Shown: in pieces, positions 30,346 through 38,568 of the stretch
How positions within the stretch are numbered: the first letter of the stretch is position 1
Layout of the letters: every line of letters starts with the position of its first letter
DNA from: Balneolaceae bacterium
GTDB lineage: Bacteria; Bacteroidota; Rhodothermia; Balneolales; Balneolaceae
Length of the DNA stretch: 64,000 nt
Direction: 5' to 3'
Assembly (NCBI GenBank): GCA_020832285.1
Contig: JAFIFB010000076.1
Location: forward strand, 1 to 64,000
Program-made: the position numbers and the translations under genes
Notes under the pieces: model-generated
Databases searched by the model: none
Told to the model about the DNA's origin: nothing
The model's input: only the letters and a program-made list of their open reading frames with translations

Positions 30346-31611
30346 TCACTGTTCAAATTCAAGAAAGGTTTTTTTGATGATATCGATGCATTCTGTAAGC
30401 TGTTCTTCCGTCATCACAAGGGGCGGTGCAAAACGGATGATATTTCCGTGAGTGGGTTTGGCTAGGAGGCCGTTGTTTTTAAGTTGTACACACAGATTCC
30501 AGGCCGTACTGCTTTCGGGAGAGTCGTTAATTTCTACAGCATTAAGCAGTCCCTTTCCTCTGACAATGCGTATGAGATTACACTCTTTTTGAAGGTTCTT
30601 CATCTCAGACCGGAAGATCTCTCCGAGTTTTCGGGCGTTTTGAGCCAGATGTTCATCACGAACCACTTCAAGCGCTGCAATAGCTACACGGCTGGCGAGC
30701 GGATTTCCGCCAAAGGTAGAACCATGTTGGCCGGGTTTGATAACATCCATAATTTCATTATCAGCAAGTACGGCCGATACAGGATAAACCCCGCCCGAGA
30801 GTGCTTTCCCGAGAATCAGAATGTCGGGTTTGATGTAGTGTTCCGGCTGTCGCTCACAGTGATTTTTGCATGTGCAATCACCGCAAACGGCTAACAGGCT
30901 TCCGGTGCGGGCAATTCCGGTCTGAATCTCATCGCAAATAAAAAGGGTGTTATATTTTTTGCAGAGTTTAGAGGCTTTTTTGAGATAATCATCGTCCGGA
31001 ACCATCACTCCGGCTTCACCCTGAATCGGTTCTACCAGGAATCCGGCTATATCCTCATCCTGAAGAGCGTTTTCGAGCTGACTGAGGTTGTTGTATTCAA
31101 CCTTTACAAATCCTGGAGTGTAAGGCCCAAAGTTTTGGTTGGCATCGGGGTCATTCGAGAAAGAGATAATTGTAATTGTACGCCCGTGGAAATTGTTACC
31201 GCAGACTATGATTTTTGCCCGGTTTTCGGGGATGCCTTTTACCTCATACGCCCATTTCCGGCAAATTTTGATGGCTGTTTCCACAGCTTCGGCCCCGGTA
31301 TTCATCGGCAGTACTTTATCAAAGCCAAAATATTCGGTGATAAATTTTTCATACTCACCCAAAACACTATTATAAAATGCCCTGGATGTGAGTGTAAGTG
31401 TTTCAGCCTGCTCTTTTAGTGCATTGATAATGCGGGGGTGACAGTGTCCCTGGTTTACGGCAGAGTAGGCGGAAAGAAAATCGAAATAGCGATTGCCTTC
31501 GGGGTCCCACACATGCACACCATCCCCTTTTTCCAGAACAACCGGAACAGGATGATAATTATGAGCTCCATATCTATTTTCGAGGGAAATTGCCTTGTCG
31601 GTAGTAATCAT
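30346..31611 (-). CDS. rocD: Ornithine--oxo-acid transaminase
   Basis: 421 aa class III aminotransferase. N-terminus [29 protein letters not shown] and [13 protein letters not shown] are typical of ornithine delta-aminotransferase. PLP sites are D227 ([14 protein letters not shown]) and the Schiff-base lysine K269 ([17 protein letters not shown]). It makes glutamate semialdehyde from ornithine. A Cys-rich insertion, [17 protein letters not shown], lies at 243-259 between these sites, where most OATs have a short loop. Similar insertions occur in some Bacteroidota OATs as I recall. The frame stays open to 31830 only because it reads the tRNA backwards, so the ATG at 31611 was chosen. Confidence 0.93.
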   Translation of the reverse strand: MITTDKAISLENRYGAHNYHPVPVVLEKGDGVHVWDPEGNRYFDFLSAYSAVNQGHCHPRIINALKEQAETLTLTSRAFYNSVLGEYEKFITEYFGFDKVLPMNTGAEAVETAIKICRKWAYEVKGIPENRAKIIVCGNNFHGRTITIISFSNDPDANQNFGPYTPGFVKVEYNNLSQLENALQDEDIAGFLVEPIQGEAGVMVPDDDYLKKASKLCKKYNTLFICDEIQTGIARTGSLLAVCGDCTCKNHCERQPEHYIKPDILILGKALSGGVYPVSAVLADNEIMDVIKPGQHGSTFGGNPLASRVAIAALEVVRDEHLAQNARKLGEIFRSEMKNLQKECNLIRIVRGKGLLNAVEINDSPESSTAWNLCVQLKNNGLLAKPTHGNIIRFAPPLVMTEEQLTECIDIIKKTFLEFEQ

Positions 31612-31754
31612 TTTCAGGCGTAAAACATTATTTATTGGATATGACCCTGAAAGATAACAAAATCGTTCTCCTGTAAGAATATATTTTTTCTTTTGGTGTG
31701 CTTGACAAAGGAAGGGTAAAATCCGTATCTTTCTAGTCTTGAAACAATTCATAT

Positions 31755-31827
<73 letters not shown>

Positions 31828-31833
31828 CATCGA

Positions 31834-31872
31834 AAAAAAGGCTCAATTGCTCAAAGCAGTTGGGCCTTTTTT
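31834..31872 (+). terminator. Terminator after tRNA-fMet
   Basis: AAAAAGGC-T-CAA-T-TGCT pairs with AGCA-G-TTG-G-GCCTTTTT (two G-T wobbles), loop CAA, followed by a T-run. It sits 6 nt after the tRNA and just before the GIY-YIG gene. Confidence 0.8.
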
Positions 31873-31889
31873 GATAAATGGAGAGAATC

Positions 31890-32141
31890 ATGTACACAGT
31901 TTATGTATTACATTCCCCGGATTACGACAAGATTTATATTGGCTACACCCGGAATTTGCAAGAACGGATGAGATCACATAACGAATTGGGGACAAAAGGG
32001 TGGACGATCAAATATCGTCCCTGGAAAATTGTCCATACCGAGGAATATGCCACTAAACAGGAAGCGATGGCAAGGGAGAAGCAGCTGAAAGGCGGACAAG
32101 GCAGGGCGTGGATTCGTCAAACTCTCTTAAATAATAAGTAG
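31890..32141 (+). CDS. Small GIY-YIG endonuclease-domain protein
   Basis: 83 aa single-domain GIY-YIG protein: MYTVYVLHS (the GIY strand, here VYVL), KIYIGYT (YIG), conserved R in LQERMRSHN, and the metal-binding Glu in KQEAMAREKQLKGG. An upstream in-frame ATG exists at 31878, but GGAGAG at 31879-31884 is well placed as the ribosome site for the ATG at 31890. The gene lies between the intact initiator tRNA and a damaged second tRNA copy. Its TAG stop is itself the TAG of the TAGCTC word of that copy. This suggests insertion into, or duplication with, the tRNA. Confidence 0.9.
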   Translation: MYTVYVLHSPDYDKIYIGYTRNLQERMRSHNELGTKGWTIKYRPWKIVHTEEYATKQEAMAREKQLKGGQGRAWIRQTLLNNK

Positions 32142-32193
32142 CTCCGGGCTCATATCCGCCTGAGGCGGACGCAGGTTCGAATCCTGCTCTGTC
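32138..32193 (+). pseudogene. Truncated tRNA-fMet copy
   Basis: GTAGCTC, then CGGGCTCATA, then (after a foreign TCCGCCTGAGGCGGA hairpin replacing the 3' anticodon stem and variable loop) an exact 18-nt match CGCAGGTTCGAATCCTGC, aligned to the intact tRNA 0.4 kb upstream. The acceptor stem and D-arm 5' half are missing, so it cannot fold as a tRNA. It begins inside the stop codon of the GIY-YIG gene. Confidence 0.85.
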
Positions 32194-32316
32194 ATTTTTT
32201 TGTTTTAGTTTCTAATCAAATCTGCTTCAAAGAGATAAGGTTTCAAAGCTTCTGTATAGCATCAAGATCCTGAATGGTTACCAATACAATAGCTTTCCCT
32301 TCCGTCTCAGAGCGAA

Positions 32317-33003
32317 TCAAAAGAGGTCCCTGAAAAAATCCTCAATCCGGTCAAGAATTCTGGAGCCGCCTTCTTCAACCAGTTTTGCTCTCGCCTGGTT
32401 TTCCACTTCATCGAGCAGAATCTCGAATAGTATCTGGAGTGTGGTCTCGAGATCGTTGTTTTCTTCGTGCCCGATGTTGGTTTGCTCAAATCGGTCCAGC
32501 GTGAGCTGAACAGGCTCCATATCTTCCAGCGGAACTCGGACTTCAAGACGGGTGTTTTCCATCAGGAGCCTGTCGATGATGATCTGCCGTCCATCAGTGC
32601 CTGTTTCATCCAGAGGTGGCAGATTGCCGGCCAGTGTACCGAGGTTTGAGCCTCTTGACGTAAGTTCATAGGAGAGATCCATGTCTTCGATTTCAATCAG
32701 TTTCACAATAACAGGATCATTTAGGAATGAGAAAGGTTCAATTTCAGTTCTGACCGATTTGATCCGGAGGGCTGTTTCTCCGTCGAATCCATCGGGATTG
32801 GTAATTTGAATTCCGCTGATGGATCCGGAGCCGTTCAACAGTGAGAGACGAACACTTTCGACAGTTACTTCCGTGTCCAGAAGATCGCTCGAGACCCGTT
32901 CGATATTAGATTTTACTATGCTGTCGAGTGTAAAAGTCAGGATAAAGGCTGAAATGAGCAGCAGTCCCAAAAGTGCAGCAGAAATTTTAAGAATAGTTTT
33001 CAT
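32317..33003 (-). CDS. AsmA-like membrane-anchored protein
   Basis: 228 aa. An N-terminal membrane helix (about 5-28, LKISAALLGLLLISAFILTF) is followed by an AsmA/DUF748-like segment: LDSIVKSNIERVSSDLLDTEVTVESVRLSLLNGSGSISGIQITNPDGFDG, the pattern shared with the repeat unit of envelope lipid-transfer or AsmA proteins. It is much shorter than AsmA itself. The C-terminal 60 residues are acidic and helical. A periplasmic envelope role is inferred, nothing more specific. No operon partner. Confidence 0.7.
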   Translation of the reverse strand: MKTILKISAALLGLLLISAFILTFTLDSIVKSNIERVSSDLLDTEVTVESVRLSLLNGSGSISGIQITNPDGFDGETALRIKSVRTEIEPFSFLNDPVIVKLIEIEDMDLSYELTSRGSNLGTLAGNLPPLDETGTDGRQIIIDRLLMENTRLEVRVPLEDMEPVQLTLDRFEQTNIGHEENNDLETTLQILFEILLDEVENQARAKLVEEGGSRILDRIEDFFRDLF

Positions 33004-33072
33004 TAATTGGTTATTTGAAGTTTGTTTTGTTAAGGAGCTAAGTGGTAGAATTTTGTTTGCTGACTATAAAAG

Positions 33073-33143
33073 CTGTCAGCATTCAGCTATTAGCTTTCAG
33101 CAGTCAGGCTGGTATTGAACTGATAATAGCTGCTGGCTGACAG
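33073..33143. repeat. Compound hairpin repeat (CTGTCAGC / GCTGACAG)
   Basis: CTGTCAGC at 33073-33080 pairs with GCTGACAG at 33136-33143. An inner pair around ATTCAGCTATTAG and ATAATAGCTG also matches. It shares words with the 25044-25091 hairpin. The rest of the gap 33004-33382 has no gene. Confidence 0.55.
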
Positions 33144-33382
33144 GTTGATCCTTTTGAAGGGTGGTCAAAATTTATTTTCAGAACTCAGTATATTTGTCGC
33201 CGCTAAACGTCTTTTATGGGTGTCCACTCAAGTCAAAAAAACCATCCAAAAAAAGTCATCTGATTATTGATTATTTTATTTGTAGCAGATATGATGATAC
33301 AGATTATCCGGATAAAAAAATCGTATGCACTGTTTTTTAATGATATAAGTCAAATAAGTTCCAAAATAATTACCCGATCGGT

Positions 33383-34819
33383 TTGTCAGAAATTGCTCAA
33401 AAACCTTCCATTGCCGCCATCGCCACACCTGTGGGAGAAGGGGGGATTGCGGTAATTCGGGTCTCCGGGAGGGAAACTATCGAAAAAGTACAGGGATGTT
33501 TTAAGGGTAGAGATCTGACCCGGGCCGATTCTCACACCGTCCATTTCGGGAAAATTGTGAAAAAAGACGGCCGTGTGGTGGATGAAGTTCTTGCCACGGT
33601 GTTCCGCTCTCCAAAATCGTACACCGGCGAAGATACGGTGGAGATCTCATGCCACGGCGGGGTACTGGTTACCCAGGCTGTTCTTGAGTCAGTATTGGAA
33701 CAGGGAATTCGTTCGGCTGAGCCGGGGGAGTTTACCCAGCGGGCATTTCTGAACGGAAAGCTGGACCTGGATCAGGCCGAGGCCGTAGCCGACCTGATTC
33801 ACGCCAAAAGTATCAAAGCAGTGGATGCGGCCCATCAGCAGCTTGAAGGCCGGCTTGGCAAGCATATTAAAACATTCCGGCAGCAGATTATTGACGCCAC
33901 AGCAATGGTAGAGCTGGAACTCGATTTTATTGAGGAAGATGTGGAGTTTGCCAACAAAGAGCAGCTTCGGAAACTGTTATCGGAACTAAAGGATGAGATT
34001 GGCAGGCTTCTGGATACGTACGAAACCGGCCGGCTGGTGAAAGATGGTGTCAAAACGGTATTTATCGGCAGGCCGAATGCCGGAAAATCAACCCTGCTGA
34101 ACACGCTTGTGGGCACCGAACGTGCCATAGTGACGGATATCGCCGGAACCACGCGGGATACTATCGATGCCGACTGGAGCTACGACGGACTTCTTTTTAA
34201 ACTGATCGACACAGCCGGTCTCCGCGAAACGGAAGATGTGATTGAGGCCGAAGGTGTGAAGCGTTCGCAGAAAGCGTTTGAAGAGGCTGACCTGGTAGTC
34301 TATTTGAAAGATCTCTCGCTGCCGCTGGATCCAGGTGAGCGAAATGAAATTACCGGTTTCCAGAAGCGGGCTGCGGAAACACCTTTTCTGCTTGTCGGGA
34401 CCAAACTGGACCTTCAGCACAAACCGGACAGTGAGGAAGAGATCCAGTACCATCGGAGCTCGCCCGGCACTCATGTCTCAGAGACTATAGATGAACGCCT
34501 GCACTACGATCTTAAAATCTCTGCCCTTGAAGAACAGAACATCGGCTCCCTCAAAAAATTAATGAAACAGCGTGCTCTCGAAAATAAAGATTACGATGCG
34601 TCGAGTCTGCTGGTGACCTCCTCACGCCACCGTGATGCCCTGCAAAAAGCACGGGAAAATATCGAACGGGCTATCGGGGCACTGGACCAGGGAATGACCG
34701 GAGATTTTCTCTCCATAGACCTGCGCGCCGCCCTTAAAGAGCTCGGAACCATTACCGGAGAGATTACCAATGAACATGTGTTAGATTCTATTTTCTCGCG
34801 GTTTTGTATCGGTAAGTGA
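33383..34819 (+). CDS. mnmE: tRNA uridine-5-carboxymethylaminomethyl modification GTPase
   Basis: 478 aa. The N-terminal formyl-THF-binding domain (about 8-120, IAAIATPVGEGGIAVIRVSG and SPKSYTGEDTVEISCHGG) is followed by a helical domain. Into it is inserted a Ras-like G domain with GRPNAGKS (229-236), AGTTRDTID and DTAGLRET. The C-terminus is the hallmark FCIGK. With MnmG it modifies U34 of certain tRNAs. The apparent start is TTG at 33383 (no in-frame ATG before the conserved N-terminus) and no clear Shine-Dalgarno site precedes it. Confidence 0.96.
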   Translation: MSEIAQKPSIAAIATPVGEGGIAVIRVSGRETIEKVQGCFKGRDLTRADSHTVHFGKIVKKDGRVVDEVLATVFRSPKSYTGEDTVEISCHGGVLVTQAVLESVLEQGIRSAEPGEFTQRAFLNGKLDLDQAEAVADLIHAKSIKAVDAAHQQLEGRLGKHIKTFRQQIIDATAMVELELDFIEEDVEFANKEQLRKLLSELKDEIGRLLDTYETGRLVKDGVKTVFIGRPNAGKSTLLNTLVGTERAIVTDIAGTTRDTIDADWSYDGLLFKLIDTAGLRETEDVIEAEGVKRSQKAFEEADLVVYLKDLSLPLDPGERNEITGFQKRAAETPFLLVGTKLDLQHKPDSEEEIQYHRSSPGTHVSETIDERLHYDLKISALEEQNIGSLKKLMKQRALENKDYDASSLLVTSSRHRDALQKARENIERAIGALDQGMTGDFLSIDLRAALKELGTITGEITNEHVLDSIFSRFCIGK

Positions 34820-35033
34820 GGTTTTTTAAAATATGTTGAAAAAGACTATTTGTGTAGCCAGCAATATTCATGCACCCTGAGGGCTGAAAGATTTGGAATA
34901 CCGATGAGTCTGATTAATTTATCCAATCCATCATAGTACTGAAAAATCTATACAAACTTATTTGACTGTAAGAGTGCCTTCTTCCAATAGTGCGCTTTTC
35001 CTGTAAAGAAAAGTCTTTCAGTGCCTTGCCTGA

Positions 35034-35068
35034 CGACGCTGTCAGGAGCTGCCGCACGCTGACAGGTC
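35034..35068. repeat. CTGTCAG/CTGACAG hairpin repeat, copy 3 (reverse orientation)
   Basis: CTGTCAG at 35039-35045 faces CTGACAG at 35059-35065 with loop GAGCTGCCGCACG. It lies just upstream of the class V aminotransferase gene, so it could also form a hairpin in that leader. Confidence 0.6.
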
Positions 35069-35106
35069 TTGGATAAATATTGTAGAAATGTTAAATAACC
35101 GTCCGC

Positions 35107-36252
35107 ATGGAGTGTAAAAAATCTGACTTTCAACTCGATCCTTCTGTAACCTGGCTGAACTGTGCGTATATGTCACCGCTGCTGAAAAACGTGGAGCAGG
35201 CCGGTATTGAGGGGATCCGGAGAAAAAGGAATCCGTTTCAGATATCACCAGAACAGTTTTTTGGAGAAACGGATGAACTGAGGGCGGAATTCGCAAAACT
35301 GATCAACAGCAAGCAGCCGCAGCGGGTTGTTGTGGTGCCTTCGGTATCGTATGGTATGGCGAATGTGGCGCGGAACCTGTCCGTTTCAAAGGGTGATCAA
35401 ATTGTTGTGGCAGGTGAACAGTTTCCGAGTAATGTCTATCCCTGGATGACCCTGGCCAAAGAGAGAGGGGCTGAGCTGATCACCGTGGAACCTGCGGATA
35501 TGGTTTTTCAGCGTGGGAAAATCTGGAATGAACGGATCCTTGAAGCGATCAGTACAAAAACGAAAATGGTAGCTGTTGGCAATGTTCACTGGGCGGATGG
35601 CACTCTCTTTAATTTGAAAGCGATCCGTGAACGTACCCGCGATGTTGGCGCATGGCTGGTTGTTGACGGTACCCAGTCTGTTGGTGCGCTCCCGTTTGAT
35701 GTACAGGAAATTATGCCTGATGCTTTGGTATGTGCCGGTTATAAATGGCTTTTGGGTCCTTACAGCATTGGTATGGCATATTACGGGCCGGCACTGGACG
35801 GAGGTCGACCTGTGGAAGAAAACTGGATAAACAGAGATAAAAGTGAAGATTTTGCCGGCCTGGTTAACTATAGCGAAGATTATCAGCCAGGCGCACTACG
35901 GTATGAGGTGGGGGAGCACAGCAACTTTATACTGGTACCGATGATGCTCGCTGCCCTGAGGCAATTGAACTCCTGGGGAGTTGGTAATATTCAGGATTAT
36001 TGCCGAAGGATCGTTACTGATTCTGTAAACAGGCTTGTTGCAGCCGGTTACCAGATTGAGAGAGATGAATACCGGGCTGCACATCTGTTTGGCATTCGCA
36101 TGGGGAAACAGTACGATGCAGATCAGATAAAGAAGGTTTTGGATGATGAAAAAATCCTGGTGTCCTGGCGGGGAGATTCCGTTCGCATATCCCCCCATGT
36201 TTATAATACCAAAGAGGAGATGGCCGGGTTGTCAGAAATTCTTCTGAGATAA
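35107..36252 (+). CDS. Class V aminotransferase (cysteine desulfurase-like fold)
   Basis: 381 aa fold-type-I PLP protein. Cofactor residues are visible: D187 in WLVVDGTQSVG and the Schiff-base lysine K213 in VCAGYKWLLGPYSIG. The C-terminal small domain ends RISPHVYNTKEEM. A cysteine desulfurase would carry a catalytic Cys in a mobile loop. No clear equivalent is seen here, so the protein may be an isopenicillin-epimerase or kynureninase-like lyase or aminotransferase. It is followed within 3 nt by a serine acetyltransferase and then by cysM, which suggests a role in cysteine or serine metabolism. Confidence 0.82.
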   Translation: MECKKSDFQLDPSVTWLNCAYMSPLLKNVEQAGIEGIRRKRNPFQISPEQFFGETDELRAEFAKLINSKQPQRVVVVPSVSYGMANVARNLSVSKGDQIVVAGEQFPSNVYPWMTLAKERGAELITVEPADMVFQRGKIWNERILEAISTKTKMVAVGNVHWADGTLFNLKAIRERTRDVGAWLVVDGTQSVGALPFDVQEIMPDALVCAGYKWLLGPYSIGMAYYGPALDGGRPVEENWINRDKSEDFAGLVNYSEDYQPGALRYEVGEHSNFILVPMMLAALRQLNSWGVGNIQDYCRRIVTDSVNRLVAAGYQIERDEYRAAHLFGIRMGKQYDADQIKKVLDDEKILVSWRGDSVRISPHVYNTKEEMAGLSEILLR

Positions 36253-36255
36253 GTT

Positions 36256-37197
36256 TTGGTTAAAAAGGTTTCATTTAAACGGGGATTCAGGTTTGAACTG
36301 ATCTGCTTATATTCTTTGTTCAATAAATATAAAACTGAAACCTGGCTATCACGATCCCCATATATTTTGAGCACATTTAACGCTTTCATAAAAGAACTTG
36401 CACAAGCGCACAGAAATGCAACCAGTTGTCCGCCTCCTAAGAAGACAGTGCGTTTTTTTGACAATCTGCTGGACCTTCTGTTTCCGGAGTTTTCCGAATC
36501 ACGCTTTACGGAAGAAGCGGCAGTAAAAAAACAGATTGACGCACTGAAAAAGGAACTCCGGTATCTTTTAGATAAAAATACCGAATGTATGAAAAGCCAG
36601 AAAGAAGGAATTGTGGAAGAAATCTTCAGTGAGATTCCGGGTATACGGTCTGAGCTGGTGCTCGATATTGAAGCGATTTACATGGGTGATCCGGCTGCCA
36701 AAAGTAAAGAAGAAGTTGTAAGGAGTTACCCTGGATTCTATGCTATTGCTGCACATCGTTTTGCACATTATTTACTTTCACTTGGTATCAAATTAATCCC
36801 GCGTATTATTTCAGAAAATGCACACCAGCGTACCGGAATCGATGTTCATCCGGGAGCTAAAATCGGAAAAAGATTTTGTATCGATCACGGAACTGGAGTT
36901 GTGATCGGGGAAACTACAGAGATCGGTTCCAACGTGAAGATTTACCAGGGAGTAACCCTGGGGGCTGTGAGTGTTAAGAAAGAAGATGCAAAAATCAAAC
37001 GCCATCCAACAATCGAAGATAATGTTGTAATTTACGCTGGTGCAACGATTTTAGGCGGTGAAACCGTTATTGGAAAAAATAGTATTGTTGGTGGTAATGT
37101 ATGGCTGACACGCAGTGTTCCGGAAGGTTCAAAAATTTACTATCAGGCCAAAATGACCGATAGTGACGGTGAAACTGATACGATCACTTTCAAATAA
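36256..37197 (+). CDS. cysE: Serine O-acetyltransferase
   Basis: 313 aa. The C-terminal two-thirds are SAT: helical bundle with [35 protein letters not shown], then left-handed beta-helix hexapeptide repeats with [28 protein letters not shown] (catalytic His) and QGVTLGAVS. It makes O-acetylserine, the substrate of the CysM encoded 12 nt downstream. The long N-terminal region (about 1-110) is typical of the Bacteroidota-type enzyme. The start is uncertain: the frame opens at a TTG at 36256, 3 nt after the preceding stop, with no ATG before residue 113. Confidence 0.92.
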   Translation: MVKKVSFKRGFRFELICLYSLFNKYKTETWLSRSPYILSTFNAFIKELAQAHRNATSCPPPKKTVRFFDNLLDLLFPEFSESRFTEEAAVKKQIDALKKELRYLLDKNTECMKSQKEGIVEEIFSEIPGIRSELVLDIEAIYMGDPAAKSKEEVVRSYPGFYAIAAHRFAHYLLSLGIKLIPRIISENAHQRTGIDVHPGAKIGKRFCIDHGTGVVIGETTEIGSNVKIYQGVTLGAVSVKKEDAKIKRHPTIEDNVVIYAGATILGGETVIGKNSIVGGNVWLTRSVPEGSKIYYQAKMTDSDGETDTITFK

Positions 37198-37209
37198 AAT
37201 ACCGTTTAA

Positions 37210-38085
37210 ATGAAGATTGAAGATCTGATAGGGAATACTCCGCTTGTAGAACTTGAGTATATCCCAAAAAATAAAAATGTAAAGATTTACTGCAAACTTG
37301 AAGGACAAAATCCCGGGGGAAGCGTAAAAGACCGCCCTGCACTGGGTATGATTTCGGGAGCTTTGGAGCGGAATGAAATCAAGCCCGGCGACAAACTGGT
37401 TGAAGCTACAAGCGGAAACACCGGAATAGCTCTTGCCATGATCGCCTCCTACAAGAACCTGGACCTGACACTGATTATGCCCGAAGATGCCACGGAGGAA
37501 CGCATCAAGACGATGAGGGCATTTGGGGCAGAATTGATTTTAACACCAGCCGAAAAAACGATTGAGTACTCCCGTACACTGGCCGAAAAAATGGCAGAAG
37601 AGGAGGGCTATTTTATTTTAAATCAGTTTGCCAATCCTGATAATTATCGAATCCATGAACGAACCACAGGCCCTGAAATATGGAGAGATACTGGTGGGAA
37701 AGTTACTCACTTCGTTTCTGCAATGGGTACAACGGGAACCATTATGGGAGTATCGCGCTTCTTAAAAGAGAAAAATCATGTTATTCAGATTGTGGGCACA
37801 CAACCTACTGAAGGATCATCCATACCCGGAATCCGGCGCTGGACTCCCGAGTTTTTACCGGCCATTTTTGAAGCCGATAGAGTTGACCGGATTGTGGATG
37901 TCAGCCAGGAGGAGGCAACTGAAATGACACGCCGTATGGCCAGAGAAGAGGGTGTTTTTGCCGGTATGAGCAGTGGAGGAGCACTTGCAGCAGCCCTGAA
38001 AATAGCTGATGAGCTGGATGAAGGAGTTATCGTTTGCATTACATGCGACAGAGGAGATCGTTACGTAAGTTCAACACTTTTTTAA
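37210..38085 (+). CDS. cysM: Cysteine synthase B
   Basis: 291 aa fold-type-II PLP enzyme. K40 in NPGGSVKDRPA is the PLP lysine, EATSGNTGIALA is the substrate loop, and GTTGTIMG is the phosphate-binding glycine loop. It joins O-acetylserine with sulfide (or thiosulfate) to make cysteine. It is third of a compact three-gene unit. The protein ends DRYVSSTLF and its TAA stop codon is the first three bases of a 16-bp terminal inverted repeat, so a mobile element has inserted at or just inside the original end of the gene. Confidence 0.95.
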   Translation: MKIEDLIGNTPLVELEYIPKNKNVKIYCKLEGQNPGGSVKDRPALGMISGALERNEIKPGDKLVEATSGNTGIALAMIASYKNLDLTLIMPEDATEERIKTMRAFGAELILTPAEKTIEYSRTLAEKMAEEEGYFILNQFANPDNYRIHERTTGPEIWRDTGGKVTHFVSAMGTTGTIMGVSRFLKEKNHVIQIVGTQPTEGSSIPGIRRWTPEFLPAIFEADRVDRIVDVSQEEATEMTRRMAREEGVFAGMSSGGALAAALKIADELDEGVIVCITCDRGDRYVSSTLF

Positions 38086-38162
38086 CCTGAATTATTCAAA
38101 ATTTTCACCCGACTGCTGTCGAATTTGCCCATAAAAAATTCCTTGGTAAAGAATTCAGGTTA
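38083..38162. mobile_element. 80-bp MITE-like element with 16-bp TIRs
   Basis: TAACCTGAATTATTCA (38083-38098) is the near-inverse (14/16) of TAAAGAATTCAGGTTA (38147-38162). The inner right flank AATTCCTTGG matches the right end of the larger element at 53087-53543. It may be an internally deleted copy. The left TIR overlaps the cysM stop. Confidence 0.65.
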
Positions 38163-38285
38163 GATGTTGATTTTTATTAACTTTCCAGGCATTCACTTGG
38201 TTTTCGGTTTTTGACATTTATTAAGAAAAAAGGAGGTGCTGAATGAAGAGGACGATCAGACGTATTGAGTGTATTCTTAACACTT

Positions 38286-38440
38286 CTCTTGCATTATTCA
38301 CAAAAAATAGTTGATTGGTTTTATTGACATGACCATCAGCAATGTACATCTAAGGAAGATTAAAATTTTATTCAATGTATTGTCACACATTAAGAAATTT
38401 ACCTGCAGGTTGTATTGTTTCAAAAGGGGTTTTGCTGCGT
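38286..38440 (+). repeat. Left arm of the 457-bp element, upstream of a beta-helix gene
   Basis: From CTTGCATTATTCA onward (38287-38440), this matches the left third of the 53087-53543 element, including words such as AATAGTTGATTG, AAGATTAAAATTT and GAAATTTAC. Similarity fades near 38440. Because the repeat runs under the open frame starting at 38311, that part of the frame is probably not protein-coding. Confidence 0.55.
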
Positions 38441-38568
38441 TAAAACTCCGCAAAGAAATTTTACTTAAAACACCTGACTTGCTAAGCTTTTCTGACCCTC
38501 GAAGTCTATACTTAGTGGGTAGTGAAGCAGGAATATTTAAAGATTGTGGCCGGAGCATTTTAATAAAG

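Noticed and set aside
38311-38568. First 86 codons of the beta-helix frame
   Set aside because: They overlap a dispersed repeat also present at 53088-53270 and lie before the signal peptide.
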